Shown here: positions 1 through 10,375 of the stretch, piece after piece
Layout: every line of letters starts with the position of its first letter
How positions within the stretch are numbered: the stretch's first letter is position 1
NCBI GenBank assembly: GCA_030323885.1
Contig: CM059187.1
Coordinates: forward strand, 138,666,415-138,730,414
Direction: 5' to 3'
DNA from: Branchipolynoe longqiensis
Lineage: Eukaryota > Annelida > Polychaeta > Phyllodocida > Polynoidae
Length of the DNA stretch: 64,000 bases
Position numbers and translations under genes: made by a program
Notes under the pieces: model-generated
What the model was told of the DNA's origin: nothing
Database searches by the model: none
The model's input: the letters and a program-made list of their open reading frames with translations, nothing else

Positions 1-610
1 CTGGTAAATAGCATAGTCATTGGCGTAGAGCCGCCCGACCCGTCAGGAAGCCTGAATGCTTCCTCCCCGGGTCCAGCGGGAAGCTGGGCGAAGTGCAGTT
101 CCACCCAGGATCGGCACATCGAGCAACTGGAACTTCCAATAGTCTCTCAGCGAACTGAATGGTCTTACTTTTTCTAATCGTTATGACCATGCCCCAATCA
201 AAAATTTTGAAATCCCCCCTCCGAAGCGTTGAGTCCGAGAGGGTGACCTGCGCCTTCCGCAGAAGGGCTCTAAAGGAAACCAGTATAGCCGCTCTCCACG
301 ATGTATGGCCCGAAGATGAGCGCAGCATAGCAAATATCTTCCTCATCATAGAAGGAAGAAGGGGCCTGGCCCGACGTGGGGCATCACCCTTGACCCGCTT
401 AATACCCCTCAGAGTAGAAGATATAATGAAACTGTTGTAGTCAATTGGCTGAGCACCCGTCTGTTTTAGAAAATAGTTTAAACCGCTCAGGTAATTAGTG
501 ATTGAGCTATACTTCATAGAGCGGGCGAGCCAAGTTGCGTACAGGGCGACTTGCTCATCCGAACATGGAACAGGAGCACGAGTAGAACTAAAAGTCTCCA
601 CAAAGGCCAA
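1..610 (-). pseudogene. DIRS tyrosine recombinase, N-terminal half
   Basis: The frame at 17-610 starts with an ATG at 610 that overlaps the end of the upstream RNase H frame (stop at 588), as in many DIRS elements where the two frames overlap. Residues 15-100 look like the helical SAM-like (core-binding) domain. The catalytic domain begins near residue 110, and R118 in the motif LLRKA is the likely first catalytic arginine. The HxxR and nucleophile tyrosine would lie beyond base 1 and cannot be judged. After about residue 165 (bases 105-120) family-like sequence moves to another frame, so there is a frameshift just before the window edge. Recombinase identity is well supported; whether it functions cannot be decided here. 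Confidence 0.8.
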
Positions 611-2880
611 GTATCTCTTGACTTGGACAGCCCTTGTTGTTATCGAGTTCGGCGCGTAGCACTGCTCCTGAAAGCTCTTTTGCTCCCTTCCCAGCTGAGA
701 CCTTTCTGTAAGAGAATAGAGTATGAAAAAGTTTAGCCCTACAGCAGAGCAAACCCTCAGGGTCAGCTTCTAAAATCCTGGTGTTGCTAGCACTGTCGTC
801 GAGGCGGCTCAGGGAGTCGCAGATCACATTATCCTTACTACGAATGTAAACAGACTTGAACTCAAAATTCCTGCTCACCGCCATCCAAAACAATCTCCTG
901 AGATAATACATGATCCCCCCCAGATCTTGATCTGCCTGTGCTCAGGGCAGCCTGAACGACAGCACTATCAGTAACCATCACAACAGTTGCATCAGCCCAC
1001 TTATGTGACCACCTCTCGCAGGCGGCATAGACCGCAGCCATCTCCCTAATATTTATATGGGAGGCAGCTACATGGCCCTCGGGACTAACGTGATGGTGAC
1101 CCACGTAGCCAGCGAGCAATCTATCGTCGGCCTCAACAAAAGAGCCGATCAGCCAGTCGTTAACGTGAAGAGCACCCAGACCCCATCCAGAAGCATCACT
1201 GTAGGAGGCAATGAGGGGGGCAAAACGACCCAGAATTTTTGCCTTGCCATTAAAATGGGCGGAAAATGTGATCCACCATTCGAGATCTTCGCGTACCCCC
1301 TTAGTTAGCCTAACCCTATGGTGGCCCTCCTTGAGTGCTGCTGACATATCAAATATCCTCCTCGTAAAGGTTCGCCCGCCCCTGATCACCTTTGCACAGT
1401 GGGCTAGGATTCCCCCGACCTGTTCGAGATCCCTCTTTGAAGCTTTCTTCCGATCCCTCATTGTTACAAGTGTCCGTCTCATTTTATCCAACTTATCTAT
1501 CGGAAGGGTGAGTTCCAAATTGTCCGAATCAATGATGATTCCAAGGAACCGAACTCTCCGTCCAGCCTTGCTCACCTTCTTATAGCTGACATAAAACCCC
1601 AACCTGCGGATAATGCCTAGCACTAACCTCTGGGCCCTCATGGCCTCAAACTCACTCTGACCTAAGACACAGAAATCATCGAGGTAATTAATGACTCGAG
1701 TAACGCCCTCCCTTACAGCACATCTTACAATAAAGTCTGATATTTTAGAAAATATGTAAGGGCTAGAGGAAAGGCCCATGCTAAGTCTATTGTCCAGGTA
1801 ATAGGCTCCGTCATCACCAAGCGCCCTAGCGATAGCAAGCCCCTGACGAGGTCTGTCGCGAGGATGAATGGAGACAGCACTATAAGCATCCTTAATGTCT
1901 ATGGTGGATAGAAAATCATATCTCTCCATGCAGTCAGTAACGTTATCAATGCTTTTATAGCTGAAGGTAGTGGCTATGCCATGAGTGTAGTGGTTGACAG
2001 AATTCCCTTTCGGCCTGCTACAATCGACGACGGTTCTACCACCGCCATCGTCTTTCGGTACGACAAAGACCGAATGTGTGCACTGAGGCTTGTCAAGGAC
2101 CCTGGATATATTCCCGTCAGCTAGCTCTGCGTGAAACTTCTCAAAAATTATCTCGCACTCCCAGTTGTTCCTAGCCTTCCTCTCCCTGGTGTTATAGGAG
2201 GTAACACAATCATCATTTATTACCCTGAACCCGAATACCACTCCTAGCAATATAAATATAGCGTCGGGATCGTTATCCCCCCTGAAGAATAGTTCTACAA
2301 CAAACCTACAAGGCTTCAGCTGGGAGCGGTTTTCTTCAATAAAGTGGGTACAGTCACAAATGCCCTCAAAACATGATCGATATACTTCAAATTGGAATTT
2401 GTCACTGTCTATCCGCTCGGAAAGCGAGACCAATATATGATCTCCCACATCCCGAATGTGTAAACGACCCTCGGCATCCTTTATATTAACAGTGCCCCAT
2501 AATCTAAGTTTCTCAACCCCTCCCTCCTGTACATTGGAAGAAAAACTATCAGTAATGGTATCGATGGGCCAGATTTGGTCGCTGCGACCATCGGCTCGAG
2601 TGTCAATCACCCCTCCGTCTGCAATGTCATTATTGACAACCATGTCCTCATTAAGGTCCACTCGTATCTCCCCGTCATGAACGGTGCCGCCGCTCTCCGC
2701 GGCGATGTCGGTCGATGTATACGGGTCCTCGCATGAGTTGCTGCTCCTCCGTTCAGCAGCATCTCTGTTGACAGTCTCCCTGTCAACATCGACCCCCCTA
2801 ATGACAGTCTCCCTGTCAACCGAGTCCCCGATCAAAACAACTATCTTATGTCGGCTCGAGGGCTCGTGCTCCGCTGCCAC
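588..2880 (-). pseudogene. DIRS reverse transcriptase / RNase H
   Basis: The main frame (862-2880, 672 residues) has a poorly conserved acidic N-terminus with a short internal repeat (residues 21-39). The reverse transcriptase spans about 250-460, with D328 in STIDIKDAY and the catalytic YLDD at 399-402. RNase H follows, with D562, E613 and D638 as likely metal ligands. The frame then breaks. The RNase H C-terminus, including the motif KDNVICDSLSRLDD, lies in another frame at 588-911. The switch point coincides with a run of seven C at 915-921, so a one-base indel there is the simplest cause. The gene sits 42 bases downstream of the gag-like frame. Reverse transcriptase would copy the element RNA; activity of this copy is doubtful unless the indel is a read error. 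Confidence 0.88.
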
Positions 2881-2922
2881 AGAACTTGCCCCGGCAAGTC
2901 TTGTGAACTCTTCCCCACAAAG

Positions 2923-3789
2923 TCACTCTTTGCACTTATAGCGTTTGTGCCCCTTTCCGCCGCACTTCGAGCAGGTGTGCCTGAACCTGCACTCGTCTTC
3001 CTTGTGGTCGCATCCAGCGTCGGAGTTCCAGGCATAGCAGGAGCGCTTCCCAGGTCCCGAAGGCGATTTTCTCCTGGATGCCGTTGAAGTTCCGTAGCCG
3101 CTCTTCCGTTGCCTACGGTTCTGGTCACTGTAGTGTGACATGCCTTCGCTTTGGTATTTCGAGGCGAACGCAGCAAACCCCAATGTCTCGGCCAACTTCC
3201 TGATCTCAAAATCGTACTCGACATGAGCTACGTCTTTGTAGTGATCATCCCTCGCGCGATTGGTGACGAACTTAAGATGTTGCAAGAACGCCTTATAGTC
3301 TTGGACTGACAGGGCCGGTAAGGTAAGGCACCAGGAGGCGCTAGCGTTAATCAGTTCGTAACCGTTTAGCTTCCTCACGTCCTTTCCCCCCAAAGTGTGT
3401 TTCTTGAGAGACCACTTACTCCGTCTTCGTCTGGAAGCGCTGCTATCACTCCGCGATCGTGTCGTCCGGTGTCGTCGTCCGGCGTCCCTTGAGCGTCTAC
3501 GCGAACGGCCGTATGAAGAATGGCTCGTCCGTCCTGTCCATTCACAGCTGTCGCCTCCTTGTCGTCCGTAGTCGAACAAGCTCTGCAGACCGATGTCGTA
3601 CTTATCTGTGGCCCGAGATCGTCTCTTCCCGTCGTCTTCGTCCGCAGTGGCCATCTTGGTCGTACTTCGTGTACGGACTGTAACGCGATCCCTCCGGTCT
3701 TCACACGCCTCCTTGTCGTTTTTCCTGTGGTTGAAGCCGCAATCACTACAGTAGGGTAGCGGCATCCCCCTCGGTCGTCCGTTATGCAA
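2923..3789 (-). CDS. gag-like nucleocapsid ORF of the DIRS element (288 aa)
   Basis: This frame precedes the RT frame in the same element. Residues 14-30 hold a cysteine/histidine cluster. Residues 95-127 are rich in Arg and Ser. The C-terminus carries two zinc-binding patterns: a CCCH-like one (C-x8-C-x6-C-x3-H) followed at once by a canonical CCHC knuckle, CSKCGGKGHKRYKC (C-x2-C-x4-H-x4-C). CCHC knuckles bind RNA in retroelement nucleocapsids, so a role in packaging or protecting the element RNA is inferred. The middle part (about 128-230) is a helical region of unknown type. No internal stop is seen, so this is the best preserved frame of the element. Confidence 0.75.
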   Translation of the reverse strand: MHNGRPRGMPLPYCSDCGFNHRKNDKEACEDRRDRVTVRTRSTTKMATADEDDGKRRSRATDKYDIGLQSLFDYGRQGGDSCEWTGRTSHSSYGRSRRRSRDAGRRHRTTRSRSDSSASRRRRSKWSLKKHTLGGKDVRKLNGYELINASASWCLTLPALSVQDYKAFLQHLKFVTNRARDDHYKDVAHVEYDFEIRKLAETLGFAAFASKYQSEGMSHYSDQNRRQRKSGYGTSTASRRKSPSGPGKRSCYAWNSDAGCDHKEDECRFRHTCSKCGGKGHKRYKCKE

Positions 3790-4480
3790 AGTTTATCATG
3801 GTCGTCCGTTGACCCGAAAAGTCGACCCAGTCGATCACTCCGTCGTCCGTTGGCCCGATCAGTGGTCAATGACGAAATCGACCACTGAGTATGGACGGTT
3901 TAATCGTCCGTTAACTTGCAAAAACGAACGGGTCGTCCGTTGGCCCGATCGGGCGATTTGTGGTGAACGACCGTTGAGTATGAGTCGTTTAATCGTCCGT
4001 TAACTTGCAAAATCGAACGAGTCGTCCGTTGGCCCGATCGGCTTATACGGAAAAACGACCGTTAAGTACGGAGCAGGTTCAAATCTATACAAATAAATCG
4101 ACAAGATTCAAATCGCTCGTCGATAATATTACTATGCAATCGATGTAAGTAACTTGAACCGACTGATATCATCGTCAGTTGGCCCGAGTATGCAGTTCTT
4201 AACGATCGATAAGTATTTGAGCAAAACCAAGCGTTTTCAACGTCGATCAGTCTATTTGGAAATCGACAACATGGAAATATTTTTCATCAGTCGTCCGCTG
4301 TCCCTGTAGAAATAAGGTTTAGTTGTGTGCACAAAACCGTTATTCTGTGATTCAGGAACGATCGTCCTTGTTATTGTTGGCAGAGTTCACGGAATCAGCT
4401 GAGGTCGTCCGTTGGCCCCAGGTACAACAACAGGTAGCGCAGGTAAACAAAGGCAGCACAGGTAGCACGTAGACTGTGAT
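3790..4480 (-). promoter_or_regulatory. repeat-rich leader upstream of the DIRS gag-like ORF
   Basis: The motif GTCGTCCGTTGGCCCGA recurs exactly or nearly so around 3802, 3842, 3930, 4021, 4170 and 4404. Copies at 3842, 3930 and 4021 are about 90 bases apart. Between them CGTCCGTTAACTTGCAAAA also repeats. The block ends in unrelated AT-rich DNA. By position it is the 5' untranslated or terminal-repeat region of the element. Promoter function is inference. Confidence 0.5.
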
Positions 4481-5013
4481 CCTTTCTAAGCAAAAAACGG
4501 GAGGCAAGTGACGATTCAAACCAGATCGGGCCGTGTCGAGCGCCGCAGCAACGCAGCAGGGGACAGCGGACGACGGCGATTGGCCAATATTCAGTCGAGT
4601 AGAATCGACACTAATAAATAATAAATACTTCTCCGAGCGTTTATATGTATATAATAGATTATATATAATATATATATATTATATATATGACAGCACGCAC
4701 TTATAGTGACGACTTCATAGTGATGCCGCACTGCGATACCAGACCGTCGGTGCCATAACCCAAGATCCCATTCAGTATAGCACCTATTTACTTACTTAGC
4801 TAATGCAAGCATATCAAAATCAATTTAGCCTGGCTACATTTCAGATTTCTCAGAAGTTAGTCATTTTAACTCATGGCTATTTCAAACTAAAGAAACGTAC
4901 AATCAACCTACTACTACTAGTAGTACTAGTACTATGTTTATATGATATTAGAATATGACAGAAACTCATAACCCTCAGACTCTGCAACTTTAAGGGAGAG
5001 GGGACTACATGAC
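4480..5013. repeat. AT-rich spacer with SINE-A and MITE fragments
   Basis: An (AT)-rich tract lies at 4640-4690. Bases 4688-4782 match the middle of the minus-oriented SINE-A (compare 41740-41825) at low identity. Bases 4937-4993 match, in reverse, one end of the TTAA MITE. No coding potential is seen. Confidence 0.5.
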
Positions 5014-5368
5014 TTAAAGTTGCATAGTCCGATGGTTTTGAGTTTCTGAAATCTTCTGATATAAATACATTAGGTTGATCATTATTATGTACCTTACTTT
5101 AGCCTAAGGTAACTTTTATTTTAAGTGTCTAACTTTTGAGATATTTGAAGGGAAAACATGCAAAAATAATTTTGGCAAGCTTGTCAAAACTCTGACCCCA
5201 TAGGCTTCTGCAGTAACAGGTTCTATTCAATTGCCTCAGTATTCCCTTCTGTGTTGTGACAAATGTTTAATAAGTGCACCAGTATCTAAGTTAGATATGT
5301 AGAATCAAATTTAGATAATTGTTTCGGTTTTGAAAATTTGATATTTTCATCGGACTATGCAGCTTTAA
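5014..5368. mobile_element. TTAA-flanked MITE, copy 1
   Basis: The unit is bounded by TTAA on both sides. Its inverted ends begin AGTTGCATAGTCCGATG on the left and finish CATCGGACTATGCAGCT on the right. It has no ORF. TTAA targets are known for piggyBac and Kolobok transposons, so this is probably a non-autonomous relative of one of these. The internal text is AT-rich and shared with copies at 17575, 18062, 38728 and 48027. Confidence 0.8.
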
Positions 5369-5489
5369 TCAACTTTGGATAGCTGACAGTTCAAGCCGTG
5401 AATACACAGTAAAGTACAAACGACCACTCAGAGTGAAAACTGACACTCCCACATGAGACTACCGTGCCAGTCATACTATTTAAACCGTT

Positions 5490-6055
5490 GGAGATGGAGG
5501 CGGGGTAGGGGTGGGCGTGGCGCAGTGGGGAGGGGAGGGAAGGGAGGCTTGAAGAGGATTTGGAAGGGGAGAATGCAGGGAGTGGGGAGAGGGGTAGGCG
5601 TGGAAGGGAGAGGAGAGAATGGGAGTGAGAGGGTGAGTGCGGGTGGAGGAGGAGTGCATAGGGAGGGAGGAGGGGAGGGAGGGAGGGGGGAGGGAGGGGG
5701 GGGGGGAGGGAGGCGAGGGAAGCGAAGAAATGAGAGGATCGGAGTCAGAGGGTGAGTGGCCGGTAGAGGGGAGGAGAGGAGAGGAAGGGGAGGGGAGCGG
5801 AGAGGAGAGGAGAGGAGAGGAGAGGAGAGGAGAGGAGAGGAGAGGAGAGGAGAGGAGAGGAGAGGAGAGGGAGGAGGAGAGGAGAGGAAAGGAGGGGATG
5901 GAGAGGAGGGGAGAGGAGGGGAGAGGAGGGGAGAGGAGGGGAGAGGAGGGGAGGGAGGGGGAGGAAGAGGGAGAGGAAGAGGAGAGGGAAGGAGAGGGAG
6001 TGGGAGTCGGAGTGGCCGATGGAGGGGGAGAGCGTGGGAGGGGTTGGGGGGTGGG
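5490..6055 (+). repeat. long polypurine GGGGAGA / GGAGA array
   Basis: About 570 bases are almost pure purine on the plus strand. Runs of AGGAG (5780-5870), GGGGAGAGGA (5900-5955) and G-rich blocks (5640-5715) dominate. The open frames across it are low-complexity artefacts on both strands. Such tracts can form triplex or G-quadruplex structures. Confidence 0.9.
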
Positions 6056-6414
6056 CGCAACGTGACGTTTTGGGCAGGCCACATGGCGCTTAGACCAAGG
6101 TCACTTGAAATGTAATACCATGTACCACCATAACGGCCAGTGCTATTCTTAGCACTGCACAATTAATAAGAATTCACCCACCCACCTAAAATATTTGAAA
6201 AAATGATTATACAAATAAAGATTGCTCACCACTCTGACCGTCCTTATATAAACATTGTGACCTGAATTTTAACAGGTTTTGCATGTGTGTGTTGGTTTTT
6301 GTTGTCTTGTTTTGTCTTGTTGTTTTAGTATGAGGTAAATCGGTATTCAACTGTGGACATGGCACCAGTAGAAGAACAGTCGATTCGGCATCAACCGGGC
6401 ATTGACCAGTGTGG
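6056..6414. other. unannotated spacer
   Basis: This is mixed-sequence DNA with a T/G-rich patch near 6285-6325. I see no gene, tandem repeat or recognisable element. Confidence 0.5.
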
Positions 6415-6673
6415 GTGATTGAGTGAGTGAGTGAGTGAGTGAGTGAGTGAGTGAGTGAGTGAGTGGGGGTAAGTGAGTGGTTGAGGGTGAGCGAGTGGGT
6501 GACTGAGTGTGTGTAAAAGGTATGTGAGGGTATGTGATTGTGTGCGGGTGTGTGGTTCTGTGTCAGTGGGTGACTAAGTGAGTGGTAGTGCCTGATTGAG
6601 TGTGTGTAAAAGGTACGTGAGGGTATGTGACTGTGTGAGGGGTGTGGTTGTGTGGTTGTGTGTGAGTGGGTGA

Positions 6674-7259
6674 CTAAAGCCGTGTTTACACGGGCGAGTT
6701 AAGTCGCTTCATATAAATCGCCTTGCCTAGTTCGCCTCACATTCGCCGTGTAAACGCGACTCTGAGGCGGATTAGGGCTGATTCGCTTCATATGATTCGC
6801 TTTATATAAACCACTTGTCCAGGTAGTTTATATGAATCGATTCAGCTGGTTCCCGGGCGGCAATAGTATAAAATAGCGGTGCTCGCCGGCTACAGGCTCA
6901 GCTGTAACTAATCTCTGGTGCCCGGCAGTGTTAGGGACTGATTAGGCCGAAATCTAGTGAATGCGATCATATTTAACAGAATTACATACTCAAATAATGA
7001 AATTTCAGTAAATTAACCCTAAATTCCAAGCGATATTAACGTAGCAGCTACATCGGCGTCGTTATTCATATTGTCGAATCGATGAATGTAAACTAAACAA
7101 ATAGCAGTGCTCGCCGGCTACAGGCTCAACACTAAGGCTGCTGGTTCCCGGTCGCCGACAGACTTTCAAACTCGCACGTGTAAACGCGCCACTACTTCGC
7201 TTCATATAAATCGCTTTGTCTAATTCGCTTTACAATTGCCCGTGTAAACACGGCTTTAG
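6674..7259. mobile_element. foldback/MITE element FB1
   Basis: The ends are a perfect 22-base inverted repeat beginning CTAAAGCCGTGTTTACACGG. The interior holds many short copies of TTCGCTTCATATAA and TCGCCTCA in both directions, giving a strongly self-complementary element of 586 bases without an ORF. A shared internal segment (TAGCGGTGCTCGCCGGCTAC near 6873, TAGCAGTGCTCGCCGGCTAC near 7102) lies in its middle. It is related in style to the element at 9703. Confidence 0.85.
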
Positions 7260-7676
7260 TGAGTGTGTGTAAAAGGTATGTGAGGGTATGTGACTGTGTG
7301 AGGGGTGTGGTTGTGTGTGAGTGGGTGACTTAGTGGGTGGTAGTGACTGAGTGAGTGTGTGTAAAAGATATGTGAGGGTATGTGACTGCGTGGGGGTGTG
7401 TGAGTGGGTGACTTAGTGATAGGTGGTGCCTGATTGAGTGTGTGTGTGTGGTATGTGAGGGGGAGTGACTGAGTGAGTGTGAATATGTGTGTGAGGGTAA
7501 GTGGACCTGTAAGGGAGAGTGAATGGCTGAGTGAATGAATGGTCGTGACAGTGAGGGTGAGTAAGTGTATGTGAAGGTGTGTGAGTGTTTGAAGGTGAGT
7601 GTGTCTGAGTATGAAAGTGAGTGAGTGTGTGAATGGATGAGTGAATGTATGTGAGTGAAGGTGAATGTGAATGAGT

Positions 7677-8272
7677 AAAGGGCGCATTCCTTACACGCGT
7701 TATGCGGTATGCGAATGCGACAAAAAATCGAAATGCCTTGAAACCTATGAGCTATATTCCTTACACGCAGTATGCGAATGCGAATGCATATGCATTTTTC
7801 CGATCGGTCCATGTAGCGATCGATGCGGCATGCGGTATGCGTCAAGCTGGGTGCGAATAGAAAACCTGAGTCTGATGTGTCCATTAGTTTTAACACACCA
7901 GGAGAGGCACCGACGAGGCATTACGGAACAGTCACACACAGGGGGGTGCTGATTGGGAAACACATGGTGAGCTGGGCCCCGGGAGACCATTACGGTTAAG
8001 GGAAAGCTAAAAATGCTACCATATGCACAGAAAATATGAATACTTATCTATAAATTTGGGTTATAATAAAGGTAGGAACCCCCATGTGACGTACAACAAG
8101 GTACATAGATATAAATGCAATATTTGGTTATATACAGAGCAGTATGGAGAATAATTGTTTATTTTTATTTTTTAAATATAGCCAGTCGTGTGCCGCATAC
8201 CGCATAACGCGTGTAAGGAATCATGGCATTCGCATACCGCATAACGCGTGTAAGGAATGCCCGCTTAAGGGT
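7677..8272. mobile_element. foldback/MITE element FB2
   Basis: A 35-base perfect inverted repeat lies at 7684-7718 and 8226-8260 (core TTACACGCGTTATGCGGTAT). A second, less perfect copy of the motif sits just inside each end (about 7757 and 8192), so each end is itself a short direct repeat. No ORF is believable. The flanks are GAGT-type microsatellite on both sides. Confidence 0.85.
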
Positions 8273-8320
8273 TAAGTGAGTGTATGAGAAAGTGAGTGTG
8301 TATGTGCATGACGATTCTCC

Positions 8321-8340
8321 CCCCCCCCCCACAACTCTCT

Positions 8341-8373
<33 letters not shown>

Positions 8374-8635
8374 TACAGGGACATATCACTCCAGACAAGA
8401 ACACAAATGGCAAGAACCCTATAGCACTATAGTACCTATTTACCTACTTAGCTATTGCAGGTAGATTTATACATGGGATCACAACCCACCGCACCACCCA
8501 TCCTGGAACGCCCGGTCACTACACGAGAGCATCCAGAACTATATAAGTAACACTCTACGAACGATGCTGACTCTCCATGCACACTCATGACGGCAAAGTA
8601 ATTTAAACTTGATGGGTTGCTCGTTTCAAGTTTTG
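8321..8635. repeat. C-run and (AC)n with unannotated flank
   Basis: A C10 run ends at 8330 and a CA microsatellite covers about 8343-8370. The rest to 8635 is unique-looking DNA with no gene seen. Confidence 0.7.
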
Positions 8636-8880
8636 GCAGGTCGTGAGATTCGAACCATGGCCGAGTCAGACCAGTAACTTTAAAACTTTATATACTTGTC
8701 TCTCGCTACCTCGCCTGTCGGTTGCCATTACTAGGATAGGGCAAGGAATAATGGAATGAGGAACACCAATTGGGGCAGCACTATAAAGTCGCCAAGAGTG
8801 CACTCTGTCACAAGTCGGTACCCGTCCTGATATGACCTTAGATGTTGCCAGGATGTCAAACTCCAACAACCAACCAACCA
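8636..8880 (+). mobile_element. SINE-A, 5'-truncated and diverged
   Basis: It begins in the B-box part of the tRNA-like head (GATTCGAACC) and ends with the family tail CCTTAGATGTTGCCAGGATG followed by a CCAAC-rich end. Part of the body (GTGACTGAGTGGGATATCA in other copies) is missing. Confidence 0.75.
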
Positions 8881-9249
8881 GCCACCCCGTACTATGACCA
8901 TGAGTCACGTGTCCTCACGTCAGCAGTATTTGAATCATACACAGCCGAATGACGTCACGCACAATTTCCCCAAATGAATCACACAGCACGACGCTGTATT
9001 GGCTACTGCATGGTGATATAGTGAAAACTGTGCTCTGTTCATTTCTATCGATACTATTATTACCATATATATATTATCATATGTGCTGTATAAGAATTAT
9101 ATGAGTATAATAACCCGGAATATCCCTCCGTTACCCCCCATCACTCACTCAGTTCATTGACTGATGGAGTCTGCCCTAGCCATCTACTGCGCCAGCCTCT
9201 GCCACCCCAGCTCTGATGGTGGCGCCACCACCCCTGCAGACTGTAACCA

Positions 9250-9395
9250 CCAATCATTGTAGGCCTACCGCTGAAAAAAATATGTTGTGGGGGCAATGAA
9301 AAGGGGAAATATTGCGCCTAGAGCGGGAATAAAACCCAAATCTCTTGCATTCCAGGCCAGTGTGCTAACCATTACACCACTTAGGCTTCCTGAGG
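9250..9395 (-). mobile_element. SINE-B copy
   Basis: Reading the minus strand, a tRNA-like head with GTGTAATGGTTAGCACACTGG (A-box side) is followed by a B-box-like region and by GGCGCAATATTTCCCCTTTTC. The head resembles a Gln/Glu-type tRNA by eye. The A/B-box pattern suggests an RNA polymerase III-derived SINE different from SINE-A. Confidence 0.65.
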
Positions 9396-9700
9396 TCACA
9401 TATGAGCCTGTCTCAAAACGTGATAACTCTTTTTTGTTTGTCCATTCTAACGATTGACACAAAACAGCACAGAAACAGCTACACTGAAAACACAAGGACA
9501 TTTGCTTCAAATCAATATGTATTCGATTGGGATTATGAAACAGCATGTAAAAAACAAATCAGTTTATCCTGAGCAAATGCATAAACAGATAGTATGTTGA
9601 TCGTTACAATGGACAAAGTTTTGTCCCATATTGCTTAGCACCTTTTGAGACAGTCTCATATACGTTAGAGTGTAGAGAGAGTGATTGCATCAGGGAGTCT
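9396..9700. other. unannotated spacer
   Basis: AT-moderate DNA with a repeated phrase on fully resolved strands (TGAGACAG near 9410 and 9645 in opposite sense) hints at a short inverted-repeat element around 9408-9660. No gene is seen. Confidence 0.35.
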
Positions 9701-9702
9701 AT

Positions 9703-10263
9703 AGCCGTGTTCACACACGGGCGTTAAGTCGCCTCAACTAGTTCGCCTCATCTAAGTCGCCTCACATTTGCCGGGTGGACACTACTCTGAGGCGACTTAA
9801 GGCTAAGTCGCCTCATCTAGTTCACTTCAAGTAAACCGCGTCGCGAGGTAGGTTATATGAAGCGATCTAACTTAAGTCGGCCCAACTTCCTAATGTGAAC
9901 AGTATCGGTTTACTTGAAGCGGCTTAAGCACGTCACAGTCGAGACCTGAGTTTGTTGACTTTCCGGTAAATTTGCTTGATGAAACTGCTAGCTGTGCACA
10001 GATATTTTTTTCATCATTTATTTTTAGGGTTTCACTGCCCAGCAGAAGTTTTGACCGTTCCAAAACAATACGATTCAGTCGAAACAGATCTAGGTCGAAC
10101 CCACACTCTCTCGTGCCGACGTCGACTAACCGAAACTGGCGCTGGTTAGTATGGACATGCTCATGCGCAGATATCAATTTCCACCTTAAACTGCTCCGTG
10201 TGTGGACACGACACTAGTTCGCCTCATCTAGTTCGGCCTAAACTTGCAGGTGTGAACACGGCT
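9703..10263. mobile_element. foldback/MITE element FB3
   Basis: The ends AGCCGTGTTCACAC (9703-9716) and GTGTGAACACGGCT (10250-10263) are perfect inverses. Many copies of AAGTCGCCTCA and TAGTTCGCCTCA face both ways inside. It shares the AGCCGTGTT end type with FB1, so the two belong to one family or to sister families. Confidence 0.8.
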
Positions 10264-10375
10264 TAAGTAGTGAAATGGTTAGCACTCTTGCCCCATAATG
10301 ACTGGACTCCTGTTCTAGGTGCTCTAGGCGCAATTATTTCCCAATTTCATCAACCCCATGACAGAATTATTTTTC
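10264..10375 (+). mobile_element. SINE-B copy, degenerate
   Basis: The string GTAGTGAAATGGTTAGCACT matches the A-box side of SINE-B. It is followed by a poorly matching B-box and by GGCGCAATTATTTCCCAATTTC. It starts directly at the end of FB3. Confidence 0.55.

Larger units (their letters stand above)
1..4480 (-). mobile_element. DIRS-like (tyrosine recombinase) retroelement, 3' part outside the window
   Basis: Three reading frames on the minus strand run in the order gag-like, reverse transcriptase/RNase H, tyrosine recombinase. This is the known order of DIRS and Ngaro retroelements, which integrate with a tyrosine recombinase instead of a DDE integrase. No LTR and no DDE integrase are seen. 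A repeat-rich leader precedes the gag-like frame at about 3790-4480. The recombinase frame runs off the left edge, so the terminal repeats cannot be paired and the subfamily stays open. At least two single-base frame breaks (near 905-921 and near 105-120) suggest an inactive or slightly mis-sequenced copy. The right limit is approximate. Confidence 0.85.
6415..8320 (+). repeat. GAGT/GTGT microsatellite split by two foldback elements
   Basis: A perfect GAGT run at 6418-6463 decays into imperfect GTGAGTGGGTGA-like text. It resumes after the first inserted element (7260-7676) and again briefly after the second (8273-8310). The open frames in it are artefacts of the repeat. The shared repeat text on each side shows that the two elements landed inside one older array. 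Confidence 0.85.

Noticed and set aside
5453..6162. Overlapping open frames of up to 228 codons on both strands
   Set aside because: They are read-outs of a purine/pyrimidine repeat with Pro-Ser-Leu or Gly-Glu-Arg products only.
7256..7896. His/Thr/Ser-rich frames of 143 and 188 codons
   Set aside because: Both derive from the GTGAGT microsatellite and foldback element.
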